64,000 nucleotides of DNA from Thermasporomyces composti (GTDB lineage: Bacteria; Actinomycetota; Actinomycetes; Propionibacteriales; Actinopolymorphaceae): contig NZ_QTUC01000001.1 in NCBI RefSeq assembly GCF_003386795.1, forward strand, positions 806,001 to 870,000, in the 5' to 3' direction. This document shows, piece by piece, positions 18,459 through 28,136 of the stretch. The first letter of the stretch is position 1. The number at the start of each line of letters is the position of its first letter. Under the pieces are notes generated by a model that was not told the origin of the DNA, did not search any database, and was given only the letters and a program-made list of their open reading frames with translations. The position numbers and the translations under genes were made by a program.

Positions 18459-20129
18459 ATGCTCGAGCGCGCCGAGATCGACGCGTTGTTCCCGCCCGAC
18501 CTGCCCGAACCGGAGTACTGGGAGCGGCGGTACCCACCCAGGCAGTTGCCGGAGGGCGCGAAGGTGACGCGGTTCGGTCCCTCCCCGACCGGGTTCGTCC
18601 ACATCGGCGGTGTCTACGTCGCCATGATCGACCGTGCCGTCGCCCACGCCACCGGCGGCCGGTACCTGGTACGGGTCGAGGACACCGACCAGTCGCGTCT
18701 GGTCGAGGGCGCGCTCGAGCAGTTCGACCGGGCTTTCGAGCATTTCGGCATCAGCCCGGACGAAGGCGACCTTCCCACGCCCGATGGAGGACGCGCCACC
18801 GTCGGTGACTACGGCCCCTACCGTCAGTCCGAGCGCTCCCGGATCTACCTCACCTACGTCCGCGAGCTGCTGCGCCAGGGCAAGGCGTACCTGTGCTTCG
18901 CGACGAAGGAGGAGCTCGCCGAGATCACGGAGGCGCAGCAGCGGGCGAAGCTGCCGACCGGCTACTACGGACGGTGGGCGTTGTGGCGGGACGCGTCCGC
19001 GGACGACGTCCGCGCCAAGCTCGCCGCCGGCGTCCCGTACGTGGTCCGGTTCCGCGCCGAGGCCCGGCCCGGTCAGCGCGTGCGCTTCCGCGACGTCATC
19101 CGCGGTGAGCTCGAGCACGAGGCCAACCGCAACGACGTCGTCATCTTGAAGTCGTCCGACCAGGAGCCTCGGCTGCCCACGTACCACTTCGCGCACGCCG
19201 TCGACGACCACCTCATGCGGGTGAACCTCGTCATCCGCGGTGAGGAGTGGATCTCGTCGGTGCCGCTGCACCTGCAGCTGTTCGAGGCCCTCGGCTTCGA
19301 ACCACCGGAGTACGCGCACATCGCGCCGCTGACCAAGCAGGAGGGCGGCGGCAAGCGCAAGCTGTCGAAGCGGAAGGACCCCGAGGCGTCGGTCGACTTC
19401 TACATCGAGGCCGGCTACCCGGTCCCCGCCGTCCACTACTACCTGCGTGGCCTGGCCAACGGTCGGCTGGCCGAGCTGCCGATGGAGCAGTCGCTCGCCG
19501 AGCCGATCCGCCTGGACGAGCTCGGACTTGCCGGGCCGCTGGTCGACCTGGTGAAGCTCGAGGACATCAGCGCCGACTACATCGCCACCCTGCCTGGACG
19601 GGAGATCCTCGACCAGGTCCGGCGGTGGGCCGCGACCTACGACCAAGAGCTGGCCGCCGTCCTCGAGGCCGAGCCCGACCTCGCCCTGCGCGCCCTTGCG
19701 GTCGAGCGGGAAGGCGTCCCCAACCCTCGCAAGGACCTGCGCAAGTGGTCGGACTTCCGGCCGGTCTACGGGTTCTTCTTCCCCCAGCTTTTCCAGCTCG
19801 TCGACGACCCGACTGACGCACGCTTCGGCGGGCTCGCACCGGAGCTGGTGCGTACTCTCGCGGCCGACTTCGCCGACCACTACCAGCCGCTCGAGGACCC
19901 GCAGGAGTGGTTCGAGCAGGTCCGGGACCTCGCGGCCCGACACGGGTTCGCCCGCAGCACCAAGGAGTACAAGCGCGACCCCGACGCCTACCCCGGCTCG
20001 ATTCGCGAGGCGGCCCAGGTCATCCGGGTGGCGCTGACCGGCTCCACCCGCAGCCCTGACATGTTCCAGGTGGCGCGAGCGCTCGGCCCCGACGAGGTGC
20101 TCCGCCGCGTGCGGGCCCTCACGGCGTAA
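18459..20129 (+). CDS. gltX: Glutamyl-tRNA synthetase of the clostridial/mollicute type
   Basis: A 556-aa class I synthetase charging tRNA-Glu. The HIGH motif is HIGG (residues 48-51, in FGPSPTGFVHIGGVY) and KMSKS is KLSKRK (about 299-304). Unlike the roughly 490-aa GltX usual in actinobacteria, it has the long N-terminal lead FPPDLPEPEYWERRYPPRQLP and the blocks YGPYRQSERSRIY, YHFAHAVDDHLMRVNLVIRGEEW and KRKLSKRKDPEASVDFY, which I associate with the Clostridium-type enzyme. All catalytic motifs are intact. It may be a second copy or a replacement; the window cannot tell. The neighbours are unrelated, favouring acquisition as a single gene. Confidence 0.93.
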   Translation: MLERAEIDALFPPDLPEPEYWERRYPPRQLPEGAKVTRFGPSPTGFVHIGGVYVAMIDRAVAHATGGRYLVRVEDTDQSRLVEGALEQFDRAFEHFGISPDEGDLPTPDGGRATVGDYGPYRQSERSRIYLTYVRELLRQGKAYLCFATKEELAEITEAQQRAKLPTGYYGRWALWRDASADDVRAKLAAGVPYVVRFRAEARPGQRVRFRDVIRGELEHEANRNDVVILKSSDQEPRLPTYHFAHAVDDHLMRVNLVIRGEEWISSVPLHLQLFEALGFEPPEYAHIAPLTKQEGGGKRKLSKRKDPEASVDFYIEAGYPVPAVHYYLRGLANGRLAELPMEQSLAEPIRLDELGLAGPLVDLVKLEDISADYIATLPGREILDQVRRWAATYDQELAAVLEAEPDLALRALAVEREGVPNPRKDLRKWSDFRPVYGFFFPQLFQLVDDPTDARFGGLAPELVRTLAADFADHYQPLEDPQEWFEQVRDLAARHGFARSTKEYKRDPDAYPGSIREAAQVIRVALTGSTRSPDMFQVARALGPDEVLRRVRALTA

Positions 20130-20173
20130 GGCGTCGGCGAGCGGCGACGCCGCGAAGGCCCTACCCTCGGCCC

Positions 20174-20974
20174 ATGGCGGTGGCCGAGGACCGGCGCGTC
20201 ACGAACTCTCAGGTGTCGTTGGTCGCGCCGCTGACGTTGGTGGTCGTGCGGATCGGGCTCATCTGGGTGCTCCTCGCGAGCGCCTACCTGCTCTTCCGGT
20301 CACGTGGGCTACCCGACGCACTCCCACTCGCCGGCACCACGTCGACGTACGCGGTGACGGTCGCCAACGTCATCACCCTGGCCCTGCTTGCCTGGCTGGT
20401 CCGTCGGGACGGCTCGCGGCTGCGGGACCTCCTGGGTTTCGAGCGCGCCCGACTGGCGTCCGACGTCGGCTGGGGCGTGCTGTGGCTCGTCGTCTTCTGG
20501 GCGGTGTTCCTCGTCCCGCTCACGCTGGTGCCGCTCGGCCTTGCCCGGCCTGGCTCGGCGAGCGAGGTCCAGGCCGCCTACGAGCAGGTCTTCAGCGGGA
20601 TGTACGCCGACCTGGTGACAACGGACGCGCTCCCGGCGTGGTCCGGTGTTCTCGTCGGGATCGTGTTTCCCTTCCTCAACGCGCCGGTCGAGGAGCTCAC
20701 GTATCGCGGATACGTCCAAGCGCACCTCGTCCGGCGAACGGGCTCGGCGGCCTTCGGTATCGCCGTGACGGCACTGGCTTTCGGGATCCAACACCTGGCG
20801 TTCGCGGCCAGCTGGCCTGGGGCACTCACCTACGCCGTCGCCTTCACCGGCTGGGGCCTCGCCGCCGGGATCGTCTACCACCGGCGCGGCCGGCTGATGC
20901 CGCTCGTGGTGGCGCACGTCCTCACGAACCTGCCGTTCGGACTCCTCCCGGTCGCCTTCACGTTGGCTGGCTGA
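20174..20974 (+). CDS. CPBP family intramembrane glutamic endopeptidase
   Basis: A 266-aa polytopic membrane protein with about seven hydrophobic segments. The CPBP (Abi/CAAX protease) motifs are present: EELTYRGYV (EExxxR, near residue 174), FGIQHLAF (FxxxH) and a late VVAHVLTN. Members cleave within membranes in regulated proteolysis, bacteriocin immunity or protein maturation; which of these applies here cannot be inferred. It follows gltX by 44 bases and may be cotranscribed. The next genes are on the other strand. Confidence 0.92.
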   Translation: MAVAEDRRVTNSQVSLVAPLTLVVVRIGLIWVLLASAYLLFRSRGLPDALPLAGTTSTYAVTVANVITLALLAWLVRRDGSRLRDLLGFERARLASDVGWGVLWLVVFWAVFLVPLTLVPLGLARPGSASEVQAAYEQVFSGMYADLVTTDALPAWSGVLVGIVFPFLNAPVEELTYRGYVQAHLVRRTGSAAFGIAVTALAFGIQHLAFAASWPGALTYAVAFTGWGLAAGIVYHRRGRLMPLVVAHVLTNLPFGLLPVAFTLAG

Positions 20975-21025
20975 GCCTCGCGCTTGTCGACGCGGGTTCT
21001 AGCTCCAGCAGTCCTGGCGGGTGGA

Positions 21026-21664
21026 TCAACCCGCGACGGCATTCCTGTCCTGTGATCTGACCCACGCGGTGAAGGCCTCGATCGCGTCGATGACGGCCTC
21101 GAACCGCAGGGAGTGGAACAGGTCGAAGGCGTGGTGCCCATCCTTCAGCTCGGCGTACACGACGGGGCCGGCCGAGGTCTGGCGTAGCCGGCGGACGAAG
21201 TGCCGGGCATCTACCACGGGCACCAACGTGTCCTTGTCGCCGTGTGCCAGGGAAAAGGGCGGCGCGTCGGCGCCGATGTGCGGCTCCGGCGAAGACTCGG
21301 GCCCTTGACCGAAATGGGGGCCGTACCAGGCGTTCAGGCAGATGGCGCCGGTCACAGAGGTGTCGGCGTCCTCGAAGCCCGGCTGGAAGGCGGGGTCGTT
21401 CTGGGTGAGCGGGGCCAACGCCGCCATGTGCCCGCCTGCCGAGCTCCCCGCGACGAACAGCGTCGTCGGATCGGCGCCGTACTCGTGGGCGTGCTCGAGA
21501 AGCGATGGTCGCGAGTCCAATCGCGGTCACGGCGGCCAGGGCCACGGTTGTCCGACCGCCGCGACGAGCGCCACAGGGATCAGATAGCCGATGGGCACGG
21601 AGCCTCCATAGCGGTACGCGTGCTCGTCGTCGACGCGAGGCCTTGTCCGCGCCAGGCTCACCAT
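21026..21664 (-). pseudogene. Decayed alpha/beta hydrolase (esterase) gene
   Basis: Two pieces of one esterase are visible on the minus strand. An N-terminal fragment (from ATG 21664, YRYGGSVPIGYLIPVALVAA) is stopped at 21527 after a frame change. A C-terminal catalytic fragment (21520-21026) holds HAHEYGADPTTLFVAGSSAGGHMAA (nucleophile Ser in GSSAG), the Asp region AHGDKDTLVP and the His in DGHHAFD. The middle, including the oxyanion-hole HGG segment, is missing. The short C-terminal ORF (TTG start) could in principle be expressed but lacks the oxyanion hole. Deletion plus frameshift is the simplest explanation. Confidence 0.8.
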
Positions 21665-21832
21665 GATGCTCGACGGTGCCCCGGGCATCGCAGAGGTCGG
21701 CGAGACCGCCGACTTTTCGACGCCGACAAGGACATCCTGCACGCTCCGCGCGCCGGTGCCAACCGCTGTCGGCTCAGAGACACCACGACGCTGGCTCCAC
21801 CTCTGTGGTTTCCGGCCGGAGCCGCGTGGTCG

Positions 21833-22243
21833 TCAGTGGAGATTCGGGAACCACAAGGCGATCTCGCGCTTGGCCGCCTCGGGCGAGTCCGAGCCGTGCA
21901 CGAGGTTCTCGCGGTTGGACAGCGCCAGGTCGCCGCGAATGGTGCCGGCCGCCGCCTTCCGCGCGTCCGTGGCGCCGTTGAGGAGCCGGACGACCTCGAT
22001 CGCGTCGTCCCCCTCGAGGACCGCGGCCACCAACGGTCCGCTGGTCACGAACTCACGCAGCGGCGGGTAGAAGGGCTTGTCGACATGTTCGGCGTAGTGC
22101 TGGTCCGCCATCGCGCCGTCGATGGTCCGCATCTCCATCGCCACGATCGACAGCCCCTTGCGCTCGTAGCGGCTGAGGATCTCGCCGACCAGGCCACGGC
22201 GAACCGCATCGGGCTTGAGCAGGACCAGGGTGCGCTCGGACAC
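21833..22243 (-). CDS. ndk: Nucleoside diphosphate kinase
   Basis: Ndk transfers the gamma phosphate of ATP onto NDPs through a phosphohistidine. The 136-aa protein has [18 protein letters not shown] at the N terminus and the active-site block [11 protein letters not shown] (His116). GTG start with GAAGGAG upstream. It is the last gene of the valS-folC-DUF4233-ndk run typical of actinobacteria, separated from DUF4233 by 137 bases. Confidence 0.98.
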   Translation of the reverse strand: MSERTLVLLKPDAVRRGLVGEILSRYERKGLSIVAMEMRTIDGAMADQHYAEHVDKPFYPPLREFVTSGPLVAAVLEGDDAIEVVRLLNGATDARKAAAGTIRGDLALSNRENLVHGSDSPEAAKREIALWFPNLH

Positions 22244-22380
22244 GCCTCACTCCTTCGCACGGACGTCGGGAAAGGTCAGCGAGCGGCAGCGTAACCGCCC
22301 TCACCGCGGCTCCGGCGACGATCCCCTCCCTGCGGCGACCTGCCCGGCTTCGAGACCGGTTCCCACGCTGCCGGTGGCCG

Positions 22381-22716
22381 TCAACCGTCGCCCTCACCCC
22401 GGTGGGTCTGGGCAGCCGCGATCTTGCGGTCCGCCGCCAAGCACACGAACCACAGGGCGCCGAAGACCACTCCGAGGACGAACATCAACGGCACCACGAA
22501 ACCGAGCGCCACCGCCACCACCTGCAGGGCCGAGCCCGCCCAGCGTCCGAACGGATAGCGCAGCACACCGGTGGCCACCAGACACGCCGCGGCGACGCCA
22601 CCACCGACCGCGCCGGCCAGTCCGCCGCTCACCTCGCCGAGTGAGACAGCCACCGGGATCGCGAGGAGGACCACGATCGCCTCGAAGACCAGGATGGCGG
22701 AAAGGACCGGCCGCAC
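22381..22716 (-). CDS. DUF4233 family membrane protein
   Basis: A 111-aa integral membrane protein with about four hydrophobic segments and a short basic C-terminal tail (DRKIAAAQTHRGEGDG). In actinobacteria this family sits directly after folC, and here the two genes are 4 bases apart, so they are surely cotranscribed. No biochemical role is established that I know of. Confidence 0.85.
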   Translation of the reverse strand: MRPVLSAILVFEAIVVLLAIPVAVSLGEVSGGLAGAVGGGVAAACLVATGVLRYPFGRWAGSALQVVAVALGFVVPLMFVLGVVFGALWFVCLAADRKIAAAQTHRGEGDG

Positions 22717-22720
22717 CGGC

Positions 22721-24091
22721 TTACCTGCCCTTCAGCAGCACGCGGGCTTCGCCCACCGTGATGACGGAGCCGGTGATGAGGACACCACCCATCCCCAGCT
22801 CAGGACTGCCCTCGTCGGCGAACCGCACGGCGGTGTCGATGGCGTCGTCGAGGCGAGGCACCGTCTCGACGCGGTCCTCGCCGAACACCTCCGTCGCGAT
22901 CGCGGCGAGCTCGGCCGCGGGCATCGCGCGCATGGTCGAGTTCTGCGTGCACACGATCCTCGCGAAGATCGGCTCGAAGGCCGACAGCACGCCCTCGACG
23001 TCCTTGTCGCGCATCATCCCGACCACGCCGATGAGCGGGTCGAACGTGAACGCCTCGGTCACCCCCTCGGCGGACGCCGCCGCGCCGTGCGGGTTGTGCG
23101 CCGCGTCCAGCACGACGGTCGGGCTGGTGCGCACCACCTCCAACCGGCCCGGCGACCGGACGTTGGCGAACCCCTCACGCACGACGTCGGCGTCGAGTCC
23201 CTTCTCCTCGTCGGTACCGCCCGCGAGGAACGCCTCGACCGCGGCGAGCGCGCAGGCGGCGTTGTGCGCCTGGTGCGCGCCGTGCAGCGGGAGGTAGATG
23301 TCCTCGTAGACGCCCGTCAGACCCTTGAGCGTGATCAACTGACCGTCGACCGCGAGCTCCCGGCTGAGGACGCCGAACTCCAGCCCTTCGCGGGCCACCG
23401 ACGCGCCCACCTCAGCGGCGCGACGCAAGATCACCTTGGCGACCTCGACCTCCTGCTGCGCGACCACCGCGACCGCGCCGGGCTTGATGATGCCGGCCTT
23501 CTCGACGGCGATCTCCGCGGGCGTGCTGCCGAGGTACTTCGCGTGGTCGACCGCGATCGGGGTCACCACCGCGACCTTGCCGTCCGCGACATTGGTGCTG
23601 TCCCACTCCCCGCCGAGTCCTACCTCGACGATGGAGACGTCGACGGGGGCGTCGGCGAACGCCGCGAAGCCCAAGGCGGTGACCACCTCGAAGAACGACA
23701 GCGGTCGATCGACCTGCTGGTCGACGAGGTCGACGTAGGGCATCACCTCGTCGTAGATCTGGACGAACCGTTCCGGCGACACCGGCTCGCCGGACAAGCT
23801 GATCCGCTCGCGGACCTCCGCGAGGTGCGGGCTGGTGAGCCGACCGGTACGCAAGCCGAACGCCGTGAGCAGGGAGTCGATCATCCGCGCGGTCGTCGTC
23901 TTGCCGTTCGTCCCCGTCAGGTGGATGACGGGCGCGGCGTGCTGCGGGTCGGCGAGGGTCGAGCACAGAAGGCGGATACGTTCGATATTGCGCCCTTGGA
24001 CCGACTTGTGCTCCGGAAGCCGGCCGAGGAGTGCCTTCTCCACCTCGGCGTACCTCGCGTCGGCCCGACGGCCACCCTTGTTCTTCACCAC
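22721..24091 (-). CDS. folC: Folylpolyglutamate/dihydrofolate synthase
   Basis: FolC makes dihydrofolate from dihydropteroate and adds glutamates to folates. The 456-aa Mur-ligase-like protein has the P-loop HLTGTNGKTTTARM (about residues 57-70), SPHLAEVRERI, the EVGLGGEWDSTN block, and VLDAAHNPHGA of the C-terminal domain. It is full length. It lies 121 bases downstream of valS and just before DUF4233, in the standard actinobacterial order. Confidence 0.97.
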   Translation of the reverse strand: MVKNKGGRRADARYAEVEKALLGRLPEHKSVQGRNIERIRLLCSTLADPQHAAPVIHLTGTNGKTTTARMIDSLLTAFGLRTGRLTSPHLAEVRERISLSGEPVSPERFVQIYDEVMPYVDLVDQQVDRPLSFFEVVTALGFAAFADAPVDVSIVEVGLGGEWDSTNVADGKVAVVTPIAVDHAKYLGSTPAEIAVEKAGIIKPGAVAVVAQQEVEVAKVILRRAAEVGASVAREGLEFGVLSRELAVDGQLITLKGLTGVYEDIYLPLHGAHQAHNAACALAAVEAFLAGGTDEEKGLDADVVREGFANVRSPGRLEVVRTSPTVVLDAAHNPHGAAASAEGVTEAFTFDPLIGVVGMMRDKDVEGVLSAFEPIFARIVCTQNSTMRAMPAAELAAIATEVFGEDRVETVPRLDDAIDTAVRFADEGSPELGMGGVLITGSVITVGEARVLLKGR

Positions 24092-24212
24092 TTTGGTCGC
24101 CTGCTCCTTCGTGTCTTCGACAAGTCTGCCCGCACGGGCCCACGCCGAGCGGTAGCAGGCTCCACCGGATGACAGCCGGTCGTCTCTCCCTACGCCCGCC
24201 AGGTGCGTCCGG

Positions 24213-26846
24213 CTAGCGCGGCGACGGCAACGCCGCCAGCTGCGCCTCCAACCGTGCGATCTCGTTCTCGGCGGTCGCGTGCTGGGTGCGGACCTTCTCC
24301 ACCACCTGCGCCGGCGCCTTGTTCAAGAAGTCGGGGTTGGCGAGCTTGCGCGCCGCCTGGTCACGCTCCTTGCGGGCGTTGGCGAGGTCCTTCTCCAGCC
24401 GCTTGCGCTCGGCCGCCACGTCGATCACGCCGGCGGTGTCGAGCTCGACCGTGACGTCGTCGACGAGCAGGGACGCCGTCCGGTTGAAGCCCTCACCCGG
24501 CGGATCGAGCCGCAGCAGCGAACGGATGGCGGTCTCGTGCCCGGCGAGCACGGTCCGCTCGATGCCCACCAGCCGGGCGGGGACCCGCTGCCCCGGACGC
24601 AGGCCCTGGTCGGCGCGGAAGCGGCGGACCTCGGTGACGAGCCGGCGCAGTCGCGCGATCTCGGCCTCCGCGGCGTCATCGAGCCAGTCGGACTCGGCGC
24701 GCGGCCACTCGGCGATCACCAGGGACTCGCCCTTCGTCAACGCCAGCCACAGCTCCTCGGTGACGAACGGCATCACCGGGTGGAGCAGGCGCAGCAGTCG
24801 GTCGAGCACGTGCCCGAGCACCGCCCGAGCGGCGTCGGCGGCCTCGCCGCCGGCTGTCAACTCGGTCTTGGCGAGCTCGACGTACCAGTCGCAGAACTCG
24901 CCCCACGCGAATCCCTGGATCGCCTCGCAGACCTTGGCGAACTCGTAGCTGTCGTAGTAGGTGTCGACCTCGGCGATCAGGCGGTGGAGACGGGAGAGGA
25001 TCCACCGGTCGGCGGTCGACAGCCGGTCCGGGATCGGCAGCTCCGTCGACGCGCCGTTCATGAGCGCGAAGCGGGCCGCGTTCCACAGCTTGGTGGCGAA
25101 GTTCCGCGCACCCTGGCACCACTCGTCGCTCACCGGGACGTCGGAGCCGGGGTTGGCGCCGCGCGCCAGCGTGAACCGGGTCGCGTCCGCGCCGTAGCGC
25201 TCGATCCAGTCCAGCGGGTCGACGACGTTGCCGAACGACTTCGACATCTTCTTGCCGTGGGCGTCGCGCACCATGCCGTGGAGCACGACCTCCCGGAACG
25301 GCACGCTGTCGGCCTTACCACGGTGCTGCATGCCGTACAGGCCGAACATCGCCATCCGGGCGACCCAGAAGAAGAGGATGTCGTAGCCGGTGACGAGCAC
25401 GCTGGTCGGGTAGTAGCGCGCCAGGTCGTCGGTCTCGTCGGGCCACCCCAGCGTGGACATCGGCCACAGCCCGGAGGAGAACCAGGTGTCGAGGACGTCC
25501 GGGTCCTGGGTCCAGCCCTCGCCCGACGGTGGCTCCTCGTCTGGACCGACGCACACCACCTGGCCGTCCGGGCCGTACCACACGGGAATCCGGTGCCCCC
25601 ACCAGAGCTGGCGGGAGATGCACCAGTCGTGCATGTTGTCGACCCAGGAGAAGTAGCGCTTGGCCATCTCCGGCGGGTGGATCGTGATCCGGCCGTCGCG
25701 CACCGCCTCGCTCGCCGCGCGCGCCAGCGGCTCGACCTTGACGAACCACTGGAGGGAGACCCGCGGTTCCACGACCGTGTCGCAACGCTGGCAGTGGCCG
25801 ACCGCGTGGCGGTAGGGCCGGATCTCCTTGACGATGCGTCCCTCGGAGCGCAGCGCGGCGACGACCGCCGGCCGAGCCTCGAACCGGTCGAGCCCTTGGA
25901 ACGGACCGTGCGCGGTGATCACACCGTGCTCGTCCATGATCTCGATACTCGGCAGGTTGTGCCGCCGACCGATCTCGAAGTCGTTGGGGTCGTGGGCGGG
26001 CGTCACCTTCACCGCGCCGGTCCCGAACTCCGGGTCGACGTGGGCGTCGGCGATGATCGGGACCCGCCGGCCGGTGAGCGGCAGCTCGACCTCGCGGCCG
26101 ACCAGGTGGGCGTAGCGCTCATCGTCGGGGTGCACCGCCACAGCGGTGTCCCCGAGCATCGTCTCCGCCCGCGTCGTCGCCACCACGATCGAGGTGTCAC
26201 CCTCTCCGTAGCGGATGCTGACCAGCTCGCCCTCGTCCTCGGAGTGCTCGACCTCGATGTCGGAGAGCGCGGTGAGGCAGCGCGGGCACCAGTTGATGAT
26301 CCGCTCGGCCCGGTAGATGAGGCCGTCGTCGTAGAGCCGCTTGAACATCGTGAGGACGGCCCGCGACAGGCCCTCGTCCATCGTGAAGCGCTCACGGCTC
26401 CAGTCGACCGAGTCGCCGAGACGGCGCATCTGGCCGAGGATGCGGCCGCCTGACTCGGCCTTCCACTGCCAGACCCGCTCGACGAACCTCTCGCGTCCGA
26501 GGTCGTGCCGCGACAGGCCCTCCTTGGCGAGCTCCCGCTCCACCACGTTCTGGGTGGCGATGCCCGCGTGGTCGGTGCCCGGCAGCCACAGGGTGTCGTA
26601 GCCCTGCATCCGCCGCCTGCGAACCAGAATGTCCTGGATCGTGTGGTCGAGCGCGTGCCCCACGTGCAGGGATCCCGTGACGTTCGGCGGCGGGATCACG
26701 ATGCAGAACGGCGTCGCGTCGGGCTTGCCCGACGGGGTGAAGTAGCCGCGCTCGACCCAGCGCTCGTAAAGCTTTCCCTCGATCTCGGCAGGCGAGAACG
26801 TCTGCGGAAGCGGCGGCGCGGAAGCGTCAGGCTGCGAGGCACTCAT
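24213..26846 (-). CDS. valS: Valyl-tRNA synthetase, standard bacterial type
   Basis: An 877-aa class I synthetase charging tRNA-Val. HIGH is HVGH (61-64, in [18 protein letters not shown]) and KMSKS is near residue 534 ([17 protein letters not shown]). The editing domain carries [22 protein letters not shown], zinc-type cysteines lie in [12 protein letters not shown] and [14 protein letters not shown], and a C-terminal coiled coil ([20 protein letters not shown]) clamps the tRNA. This is the ordinary bacterial ValS in its ordinary operon, so it is presumably the housekeeping copy; a second, different ValS is encoded at 28137. Confidence 0.97.
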   Translation of the reverse strand: MSASQPDASAPPLPQTFSPAEIEGKLYERWVERGYFTPSGKPDATPFCIVIPPPNVTGSLHVGHALDHTIQDILVRRRRMQGYDTLWLPGTDHAGIATQNVVERELAKEGLSRHDLGRERFVERVWQWKAESGGRILGQMRRLGDSVDWSRERFTMDEGLSRAVLTMFKRLYDDGLIYRAERIINWCPRCLTALSDIEVEHSEDEGELVSIRYGEGDTSIVVATTRAETMLGDTAVAVHPDDERYAHLVGREVELPLTGRRVPIIADAHVDPEFGTGAVKVTPAHDPNDFEIGRRHNLPSIEIMDEHGVITAHGPFQGLDRFEARPAVVAALRSEGRIVKEIRPYRHAVGHCQRCDTVVEPRVSLQWFVKVEPLARAASEAVRDGRITIHPPEMAKRYFSWVDNMHDWCISRQLWWGHRIPVWYGPDGQVVCVGPDEEPPSGEGWTQDPDVLDTWFSSGLWPMSTLGWPDETDDLARYYPTSVLVTGYDILFFWVARMAMFGLYGMQHRGKADSVPFREVVLHGMVRDAHGKKMSKSFGNVVDPLDWIERYGADATRFTLARGANPGSDVPVSDEWCQGARNFATKLWNAARFALMNGASTELPIPDRLSTADRWILSRLHRLIAEVDTYYDSYEFAKVCEAIQGFAWGEFCDWYVELAKTELTAGGEAADAARAVLGHVLDRLLRLLHPVMPFVTEELWLALTKGESLVIAEWPRAESDWLDDAAEAEIARLRRLVTEVRRFRADQGLRPGQRVPARLVGIERTVLAGHETAIRSLLRLDPPGEGFNRTASLLVDDVTVELDTAGVIDVAAERKRLEKDLANARKERDQAARKLANPDFLNKAPAQVVEKVRTQHATAENEIARLEAQLAALPSPR

Positions 26847-27019
26847 GCGGTGCAGTGTAGGGAGTCAGCGCGACGAGCTGGGGGCACGGTCACCGGTGCG
26901 GACGGGCGGCGGGCGGGGTCGGCTGCTCCCCGTTTGGCTCCTTCGTCCCCCTGGCCACCGCGGCCCGTCTCCTGGCCACCGCTGCGGCGTGGCGGCCCGA
27001 GCGGCTCAGCCGGGGCTAC

Positions 27020-27460
27020 TCAGCGAAGCCGGGTCCGTCGCAACCAGGCCAGCCCGAGCACCGGCAGGACGAGCGGGATGAAGAGGTAGCCCTGCCCGAA
27101 CGCGGACCAGACCGTCTCGTCCGGGAACGCCGCAGGATAGAGCAGGCTGGCGGCGCCGATCACGAGGACACCGACGAGCTCGATCCCACACGCGACCCAT
27201 GCCACCCGACGGGCGTGCGGTCCGCCGCGCGCCAACGCGCCCGTGGCCACGATGTAGACGACCGCGGAGAACGCCGAGAGGGCGTACGCCACCGGCGCCT
27301 CGGCGAACCGGGTCGCGATCTGGACACCCGCTCGGGCGCTGGCCGCCAAGGCGAACACCGCGTAGACCGCGACGAGGGCACGCCCTGGACCTGACGCGGT
27401 GTGCGCGGCGAAGCGCGGGCCGGCGTCCACCCGCTCCACACGCTGAGGCTGCTCAGACAC
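27020..27460 (-). CDS. Four-helix integral membrane protein
   Basis: A 146-aa protein with four hydrophobic segments (ALVAVYAVFALAASARAG; YALSAFSAVVYIVATGAL; VAWVACGIELVGVLVIGA; YLFIPLVLPVLGLAWL) and a basic end LRRTRLR. The segment FAEAPVAYALS and the block between helices 3 and 4, LLYPAAFPDETVWSAFGQGY, are recognisable in actinobacterial hypothetical proteins located beside valS. Its GTG start overlaps the stop of the upstream membrane protein by 8 bases. Function unknown. Confidence 0.8.
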   Translation of the reverse strand: MSEQPQRVERVDAGPRFAAHTASGPGRALVAVYAVFALAASARAGVQIATRFAEAPVAYALSAFSAVVYIVATGALARGGPHARRVAWVACGIELVGVLVIGAASLLYPAAFPDETVWSAFGQGYLFIPLVLPVLGLAWLRRTRLR

Positions 27461-27812
27461 CGGTCCACACCTGCTGCATGCGAAGGACGAGGACGACGAT
27501 CACCAGCCCGGCCACGCCGAGAACGACGCTGCTCCACCGGTCGCGCTGGGCGGCCGCCCAGAGCACCGCGACCGGCACGACCAGGACGGACGCGATGAGG
27601 TAGCCCACGAACGTGCCGAGCTCGGCTGGCCGGTCGCCGAGAAGGAGCCGGACGACCGCCACCACGAGCTGGATGAGCAAGACCAGTTCCACCAGCGCGG
27701 CGGCGCCGACGTGGAGGGTAGCGGGCGAGCGGTCGCGCACGGCCGCCACCAGGCACAGGCCAGCCAGGAGGAGGCTCAGCACGATGAGCCCAATGGTCAC
27801 GGCATCGATCAC
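27453..27812 (-). CDS. Small integral membrane protein
   Basis: A protein of about 119 aa with four hydrophobic stretches (VTIGLIVLSLLLAGLCLVAA; LVELVLLIQLVVAVVRLLLG; TFVGYLIASVLVVPVAVLWA; VVLGVAGLVIVVLVLRMQ). The start is unsure: GTG 27812 has GGTGGAG too close for ideal spacing, and an ATG at 27854 adds 14 residues. It is translationally coupled to the following membrane gene by an 8-base overlap, so the two proteins likely work together. It is divergent from the second valS, sharing the 27.85-27.94 kb promoter region. Confidence 0.72.
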   Translation of the reverse strand: MIDAVTIGLIVLSLLLAGLCLVAAVRDRSPATLHVGAAALVELVLLIQLVVAVVRLLLGDRPAELGTFVGYLIASVLVVPVAVLWAAAQRDRWSSVVLGVAGLVIVVLVLRMQQVWTGV

Positions 27813-27905
27813 GACTCCACCCTCGCCCGTCCGAATCAGCACTCGACTACGCATCGTAGTAGGCGGGCTGGTGGAGACCTCGAGTCGCCCATGCCCGCGT
27901 CGACG

Positions 27906-27936
27906 TCGATACGCTCAGCGATCGCGCGCTTATACT
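27906..27936 (+). promoter_or_regulatory. Promoter of the leader ORF and second valS
   Basis: TATACT (27931-27936) is a near-consensus -10; a weak -35 candidate TCGATA begins at 27906 with 19-base spacing. Transcription should start near 27943, only a few bases before the ATG at 27945, so the first ORF of this message is leaderless or nearly so. Confidence 0.55.
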
Positions 27937-27944
27937 GACGTGTG

Positions 27945-28025
27945 ATGGCTTCGTACGGATCGTTCTACGTGAGCGCCCGGCTCGGTCGCGGCGGCGCGCG
28001 GGCGCGAGTATCCACGCGCCTCTGA
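27945..28025 (+). CDS. Putative leaderless leader peptide upstream of second valS
   Basis: A 26-codon ORF starting MASYGSFYVSARLGRGG and continuing Arg-rich to a TGA at 28023-28025. It begins within about two bases of the predicted transcription start, and valS2 starts 111 bases after its stop. Two valine codons occur (GTG at codon 9, and GTA, rare at this GC, at codon 22). This fits a translated leader that senses charging, but there is no valine run and I cannot show alternative terminator/antiterminator pairs by eye. Expression is inferred. Confidence 0.45.
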   Translation: MASYGSFYVSARLGRGGARARVSTRL

Positions 28026-28136
28026 GCGCTCGTCGATCCGTCTCATCCTCGTCGTCACTTCCTGACCTTCGTCCTTCTCCGTCGGTCGCGCGTGCCCACA
28101 ACGGCGCGCGCGTCCCTCCAGACCAGGTGAGCCATC

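Noticed and set aside
24279-26453. A 724-codon open frame antisense to valS
   Set aside because: Pure shadow of valS; the translated sequence is Arg/Val/Gly/Leu-rich with no domain signature.
28026-28136. T-box riboswitch before valS2
   Set aside because: No AGGGTGGNACCGCG-like T-box sequence or specifier-loop layout can be seen there.
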